Shown here piece after piece: positions 18,925-26,577 of a stretch of DNA of 28,343 nucleotides. Positions within the stretch are counted from its first letter, which is position 1. Every line of letters starts with the position of its first letter. Origin of the DNA: a virus. The translations under genes were made by a program, and so were the position numbers. The DNA lies in IMG/VR virus record IMGVR_UViG_3300036715_001527, positions 1 through 28,343 of that record, one strand, 5' to 3'. The notes beneath the pieces are model-generated. The model had not been told where the DNA came from, ran no database searches, and was given only the letters and a program-made list of their open reading frames with translations.

Positions 18925-19188
18925 ATGCAACCGAATATTCACATCAAGAATTCAGCTGAAGCTCTTGACCTTAAAGCTCTACAAAGACTTGCCTTCTTAC
19001 CTCAAACTCCAAATTTACCGAGTTGGACCTTCGGAGTGCCCTTTCAGCATCTAGGCAAACCTCTGCTGCTTTTGTCCATAACAGGCAATTCCTTTTGCGG
19101 CATCTGGTGTGGTCAAATAGGCGAGCATTATGTCGGTTGGGCCCCAATTCAATCTCACCATCTTGCAAAGTTGCGCAATGTCCATTAA
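18925..19188 (+). CDS. Hypothetical protein, 87 aa
   Basis: AAAGGA lies 7 bases before ATG 18925. The chain contains AEALDLKALQRLAFLPQTPN and a glycine-rich beta part (LSITGNSFCGIWCGQIGEHY). It overlaps the next gene by 11 bases. A 9-mer copy (19107-19115) lies inside the gene. Function is unknown. Confidence 0.66.
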   Translation: MQPNIHIKNSAEALDLKALQRLAFLPQTPNLPSWTFGVPFQHLGKPLLLLSITGNSFCGIWCGQIGEHYVGWAPIQSHHLAKLRNVH

Positions 19189-19420
19189 ACCCATTAAACT
19201 ACCCGACGACACAGAAGATCCAAACACTGCTTTGCGCATGGCCTTGAGCCACATGGTTGCTGAGGTAGACGCTTTGCCCTTGACCAATAAAGTACAGATT
19301 TCACAATGTCAGATTATACTTGAACAAATGTTGGAGATTCATGGCACTTCTGCCGAATTAGCCATCATGATCAGCAATATGCGACTATGTATTGATGCCA
19401 ACGAAAGGAAACCTAAATGA
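19178..19420 (+). CDS. Small helical protein, 80 aa, paralogue of the next gene
   Basis: ATG 19178 is preferred to 19130 because the latter would overlap the previous gene deeply. The product begins MSIKPIKLPDDTEDPNTALR. Its second half (LPLTNKVQISQCQIILEQML, then SAELAIMISNMRLCIDANE) aligns with the next gene in the order LP-x-Q-C-x-x-x-L-SA-LA-L-I, suggesting a tandem duplication. Function is unknown. Confidence 0.64.
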   Translation: MSIKPIKLPDDTEDPNTALRMALSHMVAEVDALPLTNKVQISQCQIILEQMLEIHGTSAELAIMISNMRLCIDANERKPK

Positions 19421-19623
19421 GTAACGAAACGGAAACCAAATCTGAAGCTGACATTGCCCTTACGCTGCTGGAAAGCAAACTCCTTCAACTTCCCGTACTT
19501 GAACAAATGGAAGTTATCGAGTGCCGGCAGAAAATTCTCGAGCTTATTAAAAAGTTCGAAAGTTCTGCTAAACTGGCTACGCTATACGTCAGCCTGGAAA
19601 TCGGCATTTCGGAGGGCCGATGA
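19417..19623 (+). CDS. Small helical protein, 68 aa
   Basis: AAAGGA precedes ATG 19417, which overlaps the previous stop as ATGA. It is helical (EADIALTLLESKLLQLPVLE; MEVIECRQKILELIKKFESS; AKLATLYVSLEIGI) and appears to be a diverged copy of the preceding gene. Function is unknown. Confidence 0.66.
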   Translation: MSNETETKSEADIALTLLESKLLQLPVLEQMEVIECRQKILELIKKFESSAKLATLYVSLEIGISEGR

Positions 19624-19868
19624 ATATCTTAAACCACAAAAACTGCACGACCAGTATTGGCGCACCGGCCGATATGCCTGCGCCAGACTGTGTACCTTTA
19701 CCTGTTCATTATCTGGACACTCCAGATGGCATATTTGCTGTCAGCTATTGGGAACCAACCAAAGAAGAACTCATCGAACTCAATAACAGCAAACCTGTCG
19801 TGTTACTGGTGCGGGCACAAGGCCGGCAACACCCTGTTGTAGCACTCACAGTCGAAGAGACTCTCTAA
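19620..19868 (+). CDS. Small conserved phage protein, 82 aa
   Basis: The ATG overlaps the previous TGA. The pattern GAPADMPAPDCVPLPV, then SYWEPTKEELIELNNSKPVV, then HPVVALTVEE matches a widely distributed family of short phage proteins (GAPADM-C-LPV; S-W-PT-EEL; HP-V). The family has no established function. Confidence 0.7.
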   Translation: MNILNHKNCTTSIGAPADMPAPDCVPLPVHYLDTPDGIFAVSYWEPTKEELIELNNSKPVVLLVRAQGRQHPVVALTVEETL

Positions 19869-20041
19869 TGGCGACCAAAACTAAAGCATCTGAGGACGAT
19901 GTCATTGCTCGTGTATTCGAATTAATGGAGACTAAGCGTTTGTCCGAAATTGAAGCTATCGAGCAAGCCTTTACAGAGCTCTGGCCTCAGCCTAAAGTCC
20001 CTTGTGTGGTCATACACAAGGACGAACGCTATGGCGAGTGA
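19868..20041 (+). CDS. Small acidic hypothetical protein, 57 aa
   Basis: ATG 19868 shares a base with the previous TAA (TAATG). The product begins MATKTKASEDDVIARVFELM and ends VVIHKDERYGE. One long charged helix is likely (METKRLSEIEAIEQAFTELW). The 9-mer (20004-20012) lies inside, coding for CVVI. Function is unknown. Confidence 0.62.
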   Translation: MATKTKASEDDVIARVFELMETKRLSEIEAIEQAFTELWPQPKVPCVVIHKDERYGE

Positions 20042-20258
20042 CTACGGTGCCATGACCACACAAATCTGTAACACAGTTGATCATTGTTCGGGTTCAAAAC
20101 CGCTTACACGCGCTCAGCGCCTTACTTTGTCTGGTGCAGTTGCCATTTATCTAGACAAAGAATTTAAGCTCGGAATTGAGAAAGGTCGTCAGGCAATGTT
20201 CGACGAAATGCTGAAAGCTCGTGAAGCAACTTACAGACGTTCTTTAAGGAAAGACTAA
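20031..20258 (+). CDS. Hypothetical protein, 75 aa
   Basis: AAGGA lies 8 bases before ATG 20031, overlapping the previous gene by 11 bases. ATG 20052 (MTTQICN), which carries the 9-mer in the reverse sense, is an alternative. It contains LTRAQRLTLSGAVAIYLDKE and KGRQAMFDEMLKAREATYRR, a helical, charged chain. Its last base is shared with the next ATG (TAATG). Confidence 0.64.
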   Translation: MASDYGAMTTQICNTVDHCSGSKPLTRAQRLTLSGAVAIYLDKEFKLGIEKGRQAMFDEMLKAREATYRRSLRKD

Positions 20259-20728
20259 TGACAGGCGATCGTGATGGTGAACAAGCGTTCTTTGAATTCT
20301 TTAATCTTATGCTTGGTAAGCAATTGGGCTATGGTTCTTCAAGAAAAGTTTATAACTTGGAACTCGATAAACATTGTGTGGTTAAAGTGGAGACTGGCCC
20401 TGGAAATTTTCAAAATATACGTGAATGGGATTTATGGAACAATGTTAAAGATACCGTTCATGCAAAATGGTTCGCTCCTTGTAAACGCTTGAGCGAAAAC
20501 GGACAAATTCTTGTCATGTCGAAGACTGAACCCCCTGGTCCAAACGACTGGCCTGCAGAAATACCCGCTTTCTTTGACGACATTCATAAAGCAAACTTCG
20601 GCATGGTCCAACTTCTCGATTTACGGACGAATAAAGAAGATTGGCATTTTGTCTGCCATGATTACGGTTGGAACAATGCTGTTCGTGGTGGTCTTTCTAA
20701 ACGTATGCAAAAGGTGGACTGGAAATGA
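20258..20728 (+). CDS. Protein-kinase-like phage protein, 156 aa
   Basis: The N-terminal half has a kinase-like order: a glycine loop (LGYGSSRKVYNL, 23-34), a strand with Lys43 (CVVKVE), a helix with Glu56 (NIREWDLWNNVKD), and a hinge-like strand (GQILVMSKTEPP). The C-terminal half holds DDIHKANFG (about 107-115) and FVCHDYGWNN (131-140). The latter recalls DFG/HD motifs, but in an order that does not match a canonical kinase. At 156 residues it is much shorter than a full kinase, so it may be a mini-kinase, a pseudokinase, or a lookalike. Target unknown. Confidence 0.55.
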   Translation: MTGDRDGEQAFFEFFNLMLGKQLGYGSSRKVYNLELDKHCVVKVETGPGNFQNIREWDLWNNVKDTVHAKWFAPCKRLSENGQILVMSKTEPPGPNDWPAEIPAFFDDIHKANFGMVQLLDLRTNKEDWHFVCHDYGWNNAVRGGLSKRMQKVDWK

Positions 20729-20949
20729 GAATATCTGCTAACCCCAAAGATCCAGATTGGTGCCCAGAGGCTACTAATGCCGAAGTATATCTGGACGGCA
20801 CAAAATTGAATATGTACACGACTGCGGACGAAGAGAAAGGTGAAGTTATCGTTCTTAAGATTCGAGAAGGATGTATCGAGAAAGACAAAAATGGTGACAC
20901 TGTTTACGAAACCCTAAAGGGCCATGTTCGGATAGTTCTTAAAGGGTAA
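20725..20949 (+). CDS. Hypothetical protein, 74 aa
   Basis: The ATG overlaps the previous stop as ATGA. It is beta-rich: EVYLDGTKLNMYTTADEEKG, VIVLKIREGC, and a C-terminal HVRIVLKG. It could be a small barrel. Coupling to the kinase-like gene suggests joint action. Function is unknown. Confidence 0.68.
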   Translation: MRISANPKDPDWCPEATNAEVYLDGTKLNMYTTADEEKGEVIVLKIREGCIEKDKNGDTVYETLKGHVRIVLKG

Positions 20950-20955
20950 TTCTAA

Positions 20956-21348
20956 ATGACTCCCGAACAAATTGCAGCACCGAACACCGAGCACGCACAT
21001 CAGGCAGCTTTATTCTGTTGGTCGAATACTGTTCAAGACCAATGGCCTGAACTAAAATGGATGTATGCTATTCCGAATGGCGGCGAACGTGGCGCAGCTA
21101 CCGCTGGGCGACTTAAAGCAGAAGGGGTGAAATCGGGAGTTTCAGATATTTGTCTACCCATTCCGCGTAAAGGTTATCACGGTTTCTATATTGAAATGAA
21201 AAAACCGGGTCAACTTAAAGGAGAATCCAAAAATCAAAAAGATTTTGGTGCATTTGTTATAGTGAATGGTTATCTTTATCGTTGTATTGACAATTGGCTT
21301 GATGCCAAAAAGTCTATTGAATGGTATATGGGAGCACAAGAATGTTAG
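20956..21348 (+). CDS. VRR-NUC domain nuclease
   Basis: The 130-aa protein has all VRR-NUC motifs: Glu12 in TEHAHQAALF, PNGGERGAATAGRLKAEGVK, Asp64 in SGVSDI, the E-x-K pair Glu80/Lys82 in FYIEMK, and Gln94 in KNQKDF. This PD-(D/E)XK-type family includes Holliday-junction and flap nucleases. In phages, small stand-alone copies sit near replication or packaging genes. It likely processes branched DNA. It ends 7 bases inside the next gene. Confidence 0.9.
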   Translation: MTPEQIAAPNTEHAHQAALFCWSNTVQDQWPELKWMYAIPNGGERGAATAGRLKAEGVKSGVSDICLPIPRKGYHGFYIEMKKPGQLKGESKNQKDFGAFVIVNGYLYRCIDNWLDAKKSIEWYMGAQEC

Positions 21349-21737
21349 ACGCACCAAAATTGAGCAAAGCAATGGCTGTGATGAAAGTATTGGTTGAAGA
21401 CACATTGCGCAGAGACAGACATTCTCGCGGTACTGTGCTATTACAGGAAAATATAGATTTATGCCTAGGTGCAATAAACGGTCTAGTTCCACCACATAGA
21501 CCTCTGTACGTAATTGCAGATGCATTCCGCTTCGTACAAGACTTCAGTGTGGTCATGCAGCGTCGTTGTGTGCATTTAAGTAATGTGCAATATGCGCGCG
21601 GTATCGAAGATAGCCATATCGTCTCTTTGATAACCGGCGGACGTACAGACTCTCAGCGTAAGATCTTTGGTGAACTCATTAACCAGCTTGAACATCAACG
21701 ATGTATTGTTTGGCGTATCGGACATTGGCGCGTTTAA
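21342..21737 (+). CDS. Hypothetical protein, 131 aa, last gene before the packaging operon
   Basis: GGAG lies 8 bases before ATG 21342, which is preferred to 21321. It is helical at first (DAPKLSKAMAVMKVLVEDTL; RRDRHSRGTVLLQENIDLCL) with a basic end (EHQRCIVWRIGHWRV). It sits where many phages carry a late regulator, between early genes and terminase, but no DNA-binding motif is certain. Its stop codon lies in TTTAAACGC. Confidence 0.65.
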   Translation: MLDAPKLSKAMAVMKVLVEDTLRRDRHSRGTVLLQENIDLCLGAINGLVPPHRPLYVIADAFRFVQDFSVVMQRRCVHLSNVQYARGIEDSHIVSLITGGRTDSQRKIFGELINQLEHQRCIVWRIGHWRV

Positions 21738-21921
21738 ACGCTCGCTATGGGGTTTGCGCTATACCCTAGCGCACCCTACAAACCCTTCAAACTAACGCAA
21801 TGCCCGGGCTATATACAGGGCCTAGCGCTATTCTTGCACAATACCCCTAAATAAAGCTTGCCCGGCTCACAATTTCTACAATATACTCCAGCTAATATTC
21901 AATAGTATCAATGGGGAAATC
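21738..21921 (+). promoter_or_regulatory. Control gap before the packaging operon with hairpin and promoter-like boxes
   Basis: A palindromic part (GCTATGGG with CCCTAGC, about 21744-21774; GCCC with GGGC near 21803-21823) could end the early transcript. TTGCCC (21858-21863), an 18-base spacer and TATACT (21882-21887) form a possible promoter about 35 bases before the small terminase start. Box matches are 4 and 5 of 6. No gene is seen. Confidence 0.45.
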
Positions 21922-22470
21922 GTGGAAGATACGCAAAGCACTATCGTCCAAGAGCCATCAGTTCCGACCAATTATAGCGATCGGGAAAAGAAACTCCGTG
22001 ACTTATTTGTGGAACAGTACCTTGTCGATTACGACGAGGTGGCTGCTGCTATTCGTATCAATTATCCTAAGAGTGTTGCCCGTGAAATGGGCGTTCTCTT
22101 GTTCAACGAACCTTATGTTCGTCAGCAAATCAAACTCGCGCAAGAAAATATCAAAGTCGAAGGCTCGGAAACTGCTAAGCAGCGTATCCTTGCAGGCTTG
22201 TGGCGTGAAGCGAATTATCGTGGTACAGGTTCTTCCCAAGCCGCTCGGGTAGCTGCTCTTGCTAAACTGGCTGCAATCGAAGGCATGGACGCTCCGTCTC
22301 GTTCTAAGTTTGAAATGACTGGTCCAGATGGACAACCTCTTGGCCCGATGTCTGGCGTATTTGTTGTTCCAGGTATTATGGATGCTGAAACATGGGAAAA
22401 AATGGCTGCTGAACAGCAAGCAGCTCTTGTTGCTCAACCTCCTATCGGATCGGCACCAAAAGCTGCTTAA
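21922..22470 (+). CDS. terS: Terminase small subunit
   Basis: The start is GTG 21922 with GGGGA upstream. The 182-aa protein has an N-terminal HTH region (LRDLFVEQYLVDYDEVAAAI; PKSVAREMGVLLFNEPYVRQ) typical of small terminases that recognise the packaging site. A helical oligomerisation region (TAKQRILAGLWREANYRGTG) and a Pro/Ala-rich tail follow. It sits directly before the large subunit with a one-base overlap (TAATG). Confidence 0.85.
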   Translation: MEDTQSTIVQEPSVPTNYSDREKKLRDLFVEQYLVDYDEVAAAIRINYPKSVAREMGVLLFNEPYVRQQIKLAQENIKVEGSETAKQRILAGLWREANYRGTGSSQAARVAALAKLAAIEGMDAPSRSKFEMTGPDGQPLGPMSGVFVVPGIMDAETWEKMAAEQQAALVAQPPIGSAPKAA

Positions 22471-23954
22471 TGAGTGAAATCTTACTACCTAACCGCCAAC
22501 TTGTTGTACCGAGTCAGCAACTTGCTCCGATAGCTCGAAGCATAATTGTACCTCCGGTATGGAAGGCTTTGCCCGGTAGTCAGAGCTTATTCTTGCAGAG
22601 TCCTATTCGAGAAGTTTGTTTTGCCGGCACCCGCGGGCCTGGTAAGACTGATGCAATGCTTATGTCATTTGCACAATACTGCGGGCGAGGTTATGGGGAT
22701 TACTGGCGCGGCGTTATTTTTCGACGAAACTACAAGCACTTGGATGATATTATCTCTAAGTCGAAACGGTGGTTTAATCGTTCAGCACAGAAGCCTCGCT
22801 TTCTTGCAGGAAGTAGTAGCCTTAAATGGATTTGGCCTACTGGCGAAGAATTGTTGTTACGTGCATTTGAAGACGAAGAAGATTATTGGTCGTACCACGG
22901 ACACGAGTACCCATTTATCGGATGGGAAGAACTTACTAGCTGGCCGTCGATTGCTTGTTACGAGTCGATGAAGTCCACTAATCGTTCTTCTTATCAGGGT
23001 ACAGAGAGGCTACCAACAATCCCGCGTATCGTGCGCAGTTCGACAAACCCGTATGGTGTCGGGCACAATTGGGTCAAAGGTTATTTTATTGATCCTGCGC
23101 CTTATGGTAAAGTGATTACCGATAACGATAGTAATAAGCGCGTCTGTTTGTTTGGTTCAATTAAAGAGAATCCTTATCTTGGTGAAGAATATATCAAGAC
23201 ATTGCAGTCTATTACTGACCCAAATAAGCGTAAAGCTTGGTTGGAAGGAAGTTGGGATATTACTTCTGGCGGTATGTTCGATGATCTATGGGATGCTACC
23301 AAACATGTTCTTAAACCATTTAAGATTCCGTATAGCTGGAAAATTGATCGTGCATTTGACTGGGGCAGCTCGCGCCCTTTTAGTGTTGGTTGGTGGGCTA
23401 TGTCCGACGGCACAGACGCAACTATGGCAGATGGAACTACCCGTTCGTTCCCACCGAAGACTTTATTCCGTATCGGAGAATGGTACGGCTGTACTGGGAA
23501 ACCGAACGAAGGGTTAAGAATGACTGCGCGAAATGTCGCACAGGGTATCTTGGCAAGAGAACTTCAACTTGGAATTCAGAATCGTGTACTGCCGGGTGCA
23601 GCCGATTCTGCTATTTATAACGTTACCGACGATGCTTCTATCGGCCAGAACATGGAATTCGAAGGTGTATTTTGGGTTCCCGCAGATAAGAAACCCGGTA
23701 GTCGTAAGAATGGTTGGGAACTGATTCGAGATCGCTTATCTGCAGTTACAAGTGAAGATGCGATTGAAAAACCAGGCATGTACATCTTCGACACATGTCG
23801 CGATTTCATTCGTACTGTACCTCCTATCCCTCGGGATCCTAAAGATCCCGATGATGTTGATACAGATGCAGAAGATCATATTTCCGACGAAGTGCGCTAT
23901 CGCGTACTAGAAGCAGACCACATTGTACATCGTATAAAAATTGGCGGAGTTTAA
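22470..23954 (+). CDS. terL: Terminase large subunit
   Basis: The 494-aa protein has the ATPase and nuclease parts. Walker A is GTRGPGKT (53-60). Walker B is FIGWEE (Glu153/Glu154). The coupling motif is RSSTNPYG (189-196). The nuclease has FDWGSSRP (Asp297), GAADSAIYN (Asp379) and DAEDH (Asp469). It pumps DNA into the prohead and cuts it. Length and motif order are normal for the family. A GGAG in its last codons serves as the portal Shine-Dalgarno. Confidence 0.95.
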   Translation: MSEILLPNRQLVVPSQQLAPIARSIIVPPVWKALPGSQSLFLQSPIREVCFAGTRGPGKTDAMLMSFAQYCGRGYGDYWRGVIFRRNYKHLDDIISKSKRWFNRSAQKPRFLAGSSSLKWIWPTGEELLLRAFEDEEDYWSYHGHEYPFIGWEELTSWPSIACYESMKSTNRSSYQGTERLPTIPRIVRSSTNPYGVGHNWVKGYFIDPAPYGKVITDNDSNKRVCLFGSIKENPYLGEEYIKTLQSITDPNKRKAWLEGSWDITSGGMFDDLWDATKHVLKPFKIPYSWKIDRAFDWGSSRPFSVGWWAMSDGTDATMADGTTRSFPPKTLFRIGEWYGCTGKPNEGLRMTARNVAQGILARELQLGIQNRVLPGAADSAIYNVTDDASIGQNMEFEGVFWVPADKKPGSRKNGWELIRDRLSAVTSEDAIEKPGMYIFDTCRDFIRTVPPIPRDPKDPDDVDTDAEDHISDEVRYRVLEADHIVHRIKIGGV

Positions 23955-23955
23955 A

Positions 23956-25473
23956 ATGAGCGTAAAAAACCAACATCCCGAATATACCGACATGTTGAAT
24001 AAATGGCAGCGTTGCCTGGACGTGTGTGCAGGGCAAGACGCGATTCACGCAGCGGGTACTTTGTATTTGCCACAGTTAGTTGACCAAGATCCTGTTGAGT
24101 ATAAAAACTATACTAACAGAGCGACATTTTATAATGCGACATGGCGCACTGTCGTAGGCTTGCAAGGGATGCTATTCCGCAAACCTCCTTCAATCGTCGT
24201 ACCGCCAACTGTCGTACCAATGATGGACAATGTCGATCTGGCAGGTAGCCCGATGCATATCTTTGCTTTGGAAGCTTCCGAAGAATGTCTCAAACTTGGA
24301 CGTGTCGGCATCTTTACCGACTTCCCCGCAGTGGACGACGGCGCCACTATGGCTGATGCCAAGAAGCGTAACTATCGTCCGAACATGCGGATCTGCTGTG
24401 CGACGTCTATTATTAACTGGAAAACTTCGACAATTAATAACGAAACAATCTTGTCTCTTATCGTGCTTAAAGAAGCTGTCGACATACCTGTTGATGAATT
24501 CCAAGACACCGAAGAAATTCATTATCGTGTCTTGGACTTATTTAATATGCCCGGCGAAGATGGCTCGACCACACTGGTCTACCGAGTTCGTACTTTCAAA
24601 GTTGAAGAAAAAGCAGGTGTAGAAGTCGACGTCTTATTGACAGTTGCTTATCCCAAAATCAATGGTGCCCATCTCGACCGTATTCCTTTCCAATTTATCG
24701 GTGTAGACGATGCTAATTGGGAAATCGACGAACCCCCATTGATCGATCTGGTCGATATAAATCTTTCACACTATCGTTCTGTTGCCGATTACGAGCACGG
24801 TTGTCATTTCACAGGTCTACCTACACCTGTTATTTCTGGCTATACGCCTACAAAAGAAGGTGAAAAGTTTTATATCGGTAGTATGTCAGCATGGATCTTT
24901 CCTAATGTTCAGGCAAAAGCAACGTACCTTGAATTCACCGGTGCGGGTCTGTCAGCACTGGAAGCCAACTTAACCAAGAAAGAAGGTTACATGGCTATCC
25001 TCGGTGCTCGTATGCTCGAGGTACAGCGTAGCGGTGTTGAGTCTGCAAACACAGCAGCTATTCATCGCGGTGGTGAACAGTCAATGCTCGCATCTGTCGC
25101 ACAAGCTATTTCAATTGGCCTGACGAAGGCATTGAAAACTTTCTGCGAATTTGCCAATGCTGATCCAAAAGATGCTAAGATTGATCTTAATCGAGATTTC
25201 TTCCCTGTACCAATGGATGCACTCACACTGACTGCCATTATCGCGGGCTGGCAAAATGGTGCTTACAGTTACGATACGATGTTTGCAAACTTAAAGAAAG
25301 GTGAGATTGTCCCAGTAGACAAGACACCTGAAGAAGAACAAGCGCAAATTGACGCTAACCCAGCCCCGATAATTGGTGCTCCCACGACACCCGGCAACGC
25401 TTCTCCAAAAGGCCCTAAGACTCGTGCAGCTCCTGCGACCCCTGCTCCAACAATAACGCAACTGCAGAATTAG
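23956..25473 (+). CDS. Portal protein (DUF4055 type)
   Basis: ATG 23956 has GGAG 6 bases upstream, giving 505 aa. The start (MLNKWQRCLDVCAGQDAI; TLYLPQLVDQDPVEYKNYTN), TWRTVVGLQGMLFRKPPSIV and the acidic C-terminal tail with Pro/Ala match DUF4055 portals. It forms the dodecameric ring for DNA entry. Position between terminase and scaffold agrees. It ends in TAG, followed by TGT GGT TAT ACG ATG in the same frame, so readthrough would add the next 52-aa ORF. Confidence 0.85.
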   Translation: MSVKNQHPEYTDMLNKWQRCLDVCAGQDAIHAAGTLYLPQLVDQDPVEYKNYTNRATFYNATWRTVVGLQGMLFRKPPSIVVPPTVVPMMDNVDLAGSPMHIFALEASEECLKLGRVGIFTDFPAVDDGATMADAKKRNYRPNMRICCATSIINWKTSTINNETILSLIVLKEAVDIPVDEFQDTEEIHYRVLDLFNMPGEDGSTTLVYRVRTFKVEEKAGVEVDVLLTVAYPKINGAHLDRIPFQFIGVDDANWEIDEPPLIDLVDINLSHYRSVADYEHGCHFTGLPTPVISGYTPTKEGEKFYIGSMSAWIFPNVQAKATYLEFTGAGLSALEANLTKKEGYMAILGARMLEVQRSGVESANTAAIHRGGEQSMLASVAQAISIGLTKALKTFCEFANADPKDAKIDLNRDFFPVPMDALTLTAIIAGWQNGAYSYDTMFANLKKGEIVPVDKTPEEEQAQIDANPAPIIGAPTTPGNASPKGPKTRAAPATPAPTITQLQN

Positions 25474-25481
25474 TGTGGTTA
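25473..25481 (+). promoter_or_regulatory. Copy of the 9-mer between the portal stop and the 52-aa ORF
   Basis: GTGTGGTTA begins on the last base of the portal stop (TAG) and ends 4 bases before ATG 25486. It occupies the place where a Shine-Dalgarno would be expected, and no GGAG-type site is present. The same arrangement is seen at RadC and the wHTH gene (5603-5611). Confidence 0.55.
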
Positions 25482-25485
25482 TACG

Positions 25486-25644
25486 ATGGACGTCAACAAT
25501 ATTAAAGATACCGAAATGAAAAAACGGTATCCGGTTATTGAAGAGTGTGCATCTATTCCGACTAAGGAACAAATAAGACGAGAGTTGGGATGGGATTGGT
25601 TTCGCAAGATAGAGGAGCAGAAAAGCATAAAAGAGTGTAAATAG
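25486..25644 (+). CDS. Small ORF, 52 aa, without a ribosome binding site
   Basis: The frame begins ATG GAC GTC AAC and reads MDVNNIKDTEMKKRYPVIEE, then a charged helix (TKEQIRRELGWDWFRKIEEQ), to TAG at 25644. Protein-like composition supports a real gene, but the upstream bases are the 9-mer rather than a Shine-Dalgarno. It is in frame with the portal gene past one TAG. It may be coupled to portal termination or expressed by readthrough. Function is unknown. Confidence 0.6.
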   Translation: MDVNNIKDTEMKKRYPVIEECASIPTKEQIRRELGWDWFRKIEEQKSIKECK

Positions 25645-25647
25645 TCC

Positions 25648-25676
25648 TTGCATTCCATTTTTAGAACGAATATACT
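25648..25676 (+). promoter_or_regulatory. Possible promoter for scaffold and coat genes
   Basis: TTGCAT (25648-25653), a 17-base spacer and TATACT (25671-25676) lie 82 bases before the scaffold start. The -10 box equals that of the pre-terminase candidate (21882-21887). The -35 match is weak (3 of 6). A separate promoter for the most abundant head proteins would be logical. Confidence 0.42.
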
Positions 25677-25757
25677 TAGCTTGCAATCTGATCTAACTAC
25701 GTTGGATTAACTCAAACGCGATTACGTCGCAATTCTTAACTTCCCAAGGGGATACAA

Positions 25758-26540
25758 ATGTCTTTCAATAAGAAATATAGCAATACCGGCGCAACAGTTT
25801 TTGTCTTTGGTGAAGATGATCCAGCAGCGATTGAAGCGGCCCGTGTAGCAGCACAAGCACAGGCTACAGCAGACGCGATTACAGCAGCAGTGGCTGATGC
25901 AACAAAGGGTCTGAAAGCGAAAAATGATGAACTGCTCGGCAAGGTCGTCGAAGCAAAGAATCTTGTTAAACAGTTTGAAGGTTTGGATCCTGTGGCGTTG
26001 AAGGGTCTGAAAGACCGTCTCGACCAAGACGAAGATGCAAAACTCTTGGCAGAAGGTAAGAAGCATCTGGTTGTCGAAAAATATACTGAACGTATGCGTG
26101 CTGCACATGCGGAAGAACTGAAAGCTCTACAGTTGAAAGTTCAAGAAGAAGCGGCTCGTGCTGATACGTACAAAGGCAGCGTGTTGGACAACCAGATTCG
26201 TTCTGTTTGTAAAGATTTGCATCCAGGGGCTGTCGAAGACGCTATCCTGTATGCTCGTCAAATTTTTCAGTTGGACGCCAAGGGCAAAGCAGTGCAACTG
26301 GACACCGAAGGTCGTCCAGTATTGGGTAAAGACGGCGCTTCGCCATTCAGTCCTGCTGAGTGGATCGAAATGCAAAAAGACATCAAGCCACATTGGTTCC
26401 CGATGAGCACTTCGGGCGCAGGTGCAGGTGGTTCTCGTGATGCGAGTGGTGTCGGCAAGACTATCAAGCGTGCAGATTTTGACAAGCTCAGCGGCCCTGA
26501 TCAAGCTAAAGTCTCGCGCACAACGAAAATCGTGGATTAA
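25758..26540 (+). CDS. Head scaffolding protein
   Basis: AAGGGG lies 7 bases before ATG 25758. The 260-aa chain is Ala/Lys/Glu-rich and coiled (EAARVAAQAQATADAITAAV; KNDELLGKVVEAKNLVKQFE; ERMRAAHAEELKALQLKVQE), followed by a C-terminal region with DNQIRSVCKDLHPGAVEDAI and a basic end. Position between portal and coat and the helical composition fit a scaffold that is lost or cleaved during head assembly. It contains no protease motif. Confidence 0.78.
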   Translation: MSFNKKYSNTGATVFVFGEDDPAAIEAARVAAQAQATADAITAAVADATKGLKAKNDELLGKVVEAKNLVKQFEGLDPVALKGLKDRLDQDEDAKLLAEGKKHLVVEKYTERMRAAHAEELKALQLKVQEEAARADTYKGSVLDNQIRSVCKDLHPGAVEDAILYARQIFQLDAKGKAVQLDTEGRPVLGKDGASPFSPAEWIEMQKDIKPHWFPMSTSGAGAGGSRDASGVGKTIKRADFDKLSGPDQAKVSRTTKIVD

Positions 26541-26577
26541 GTCTTTCGACAGCGTCCAAATTTAAAGGAAATACATC

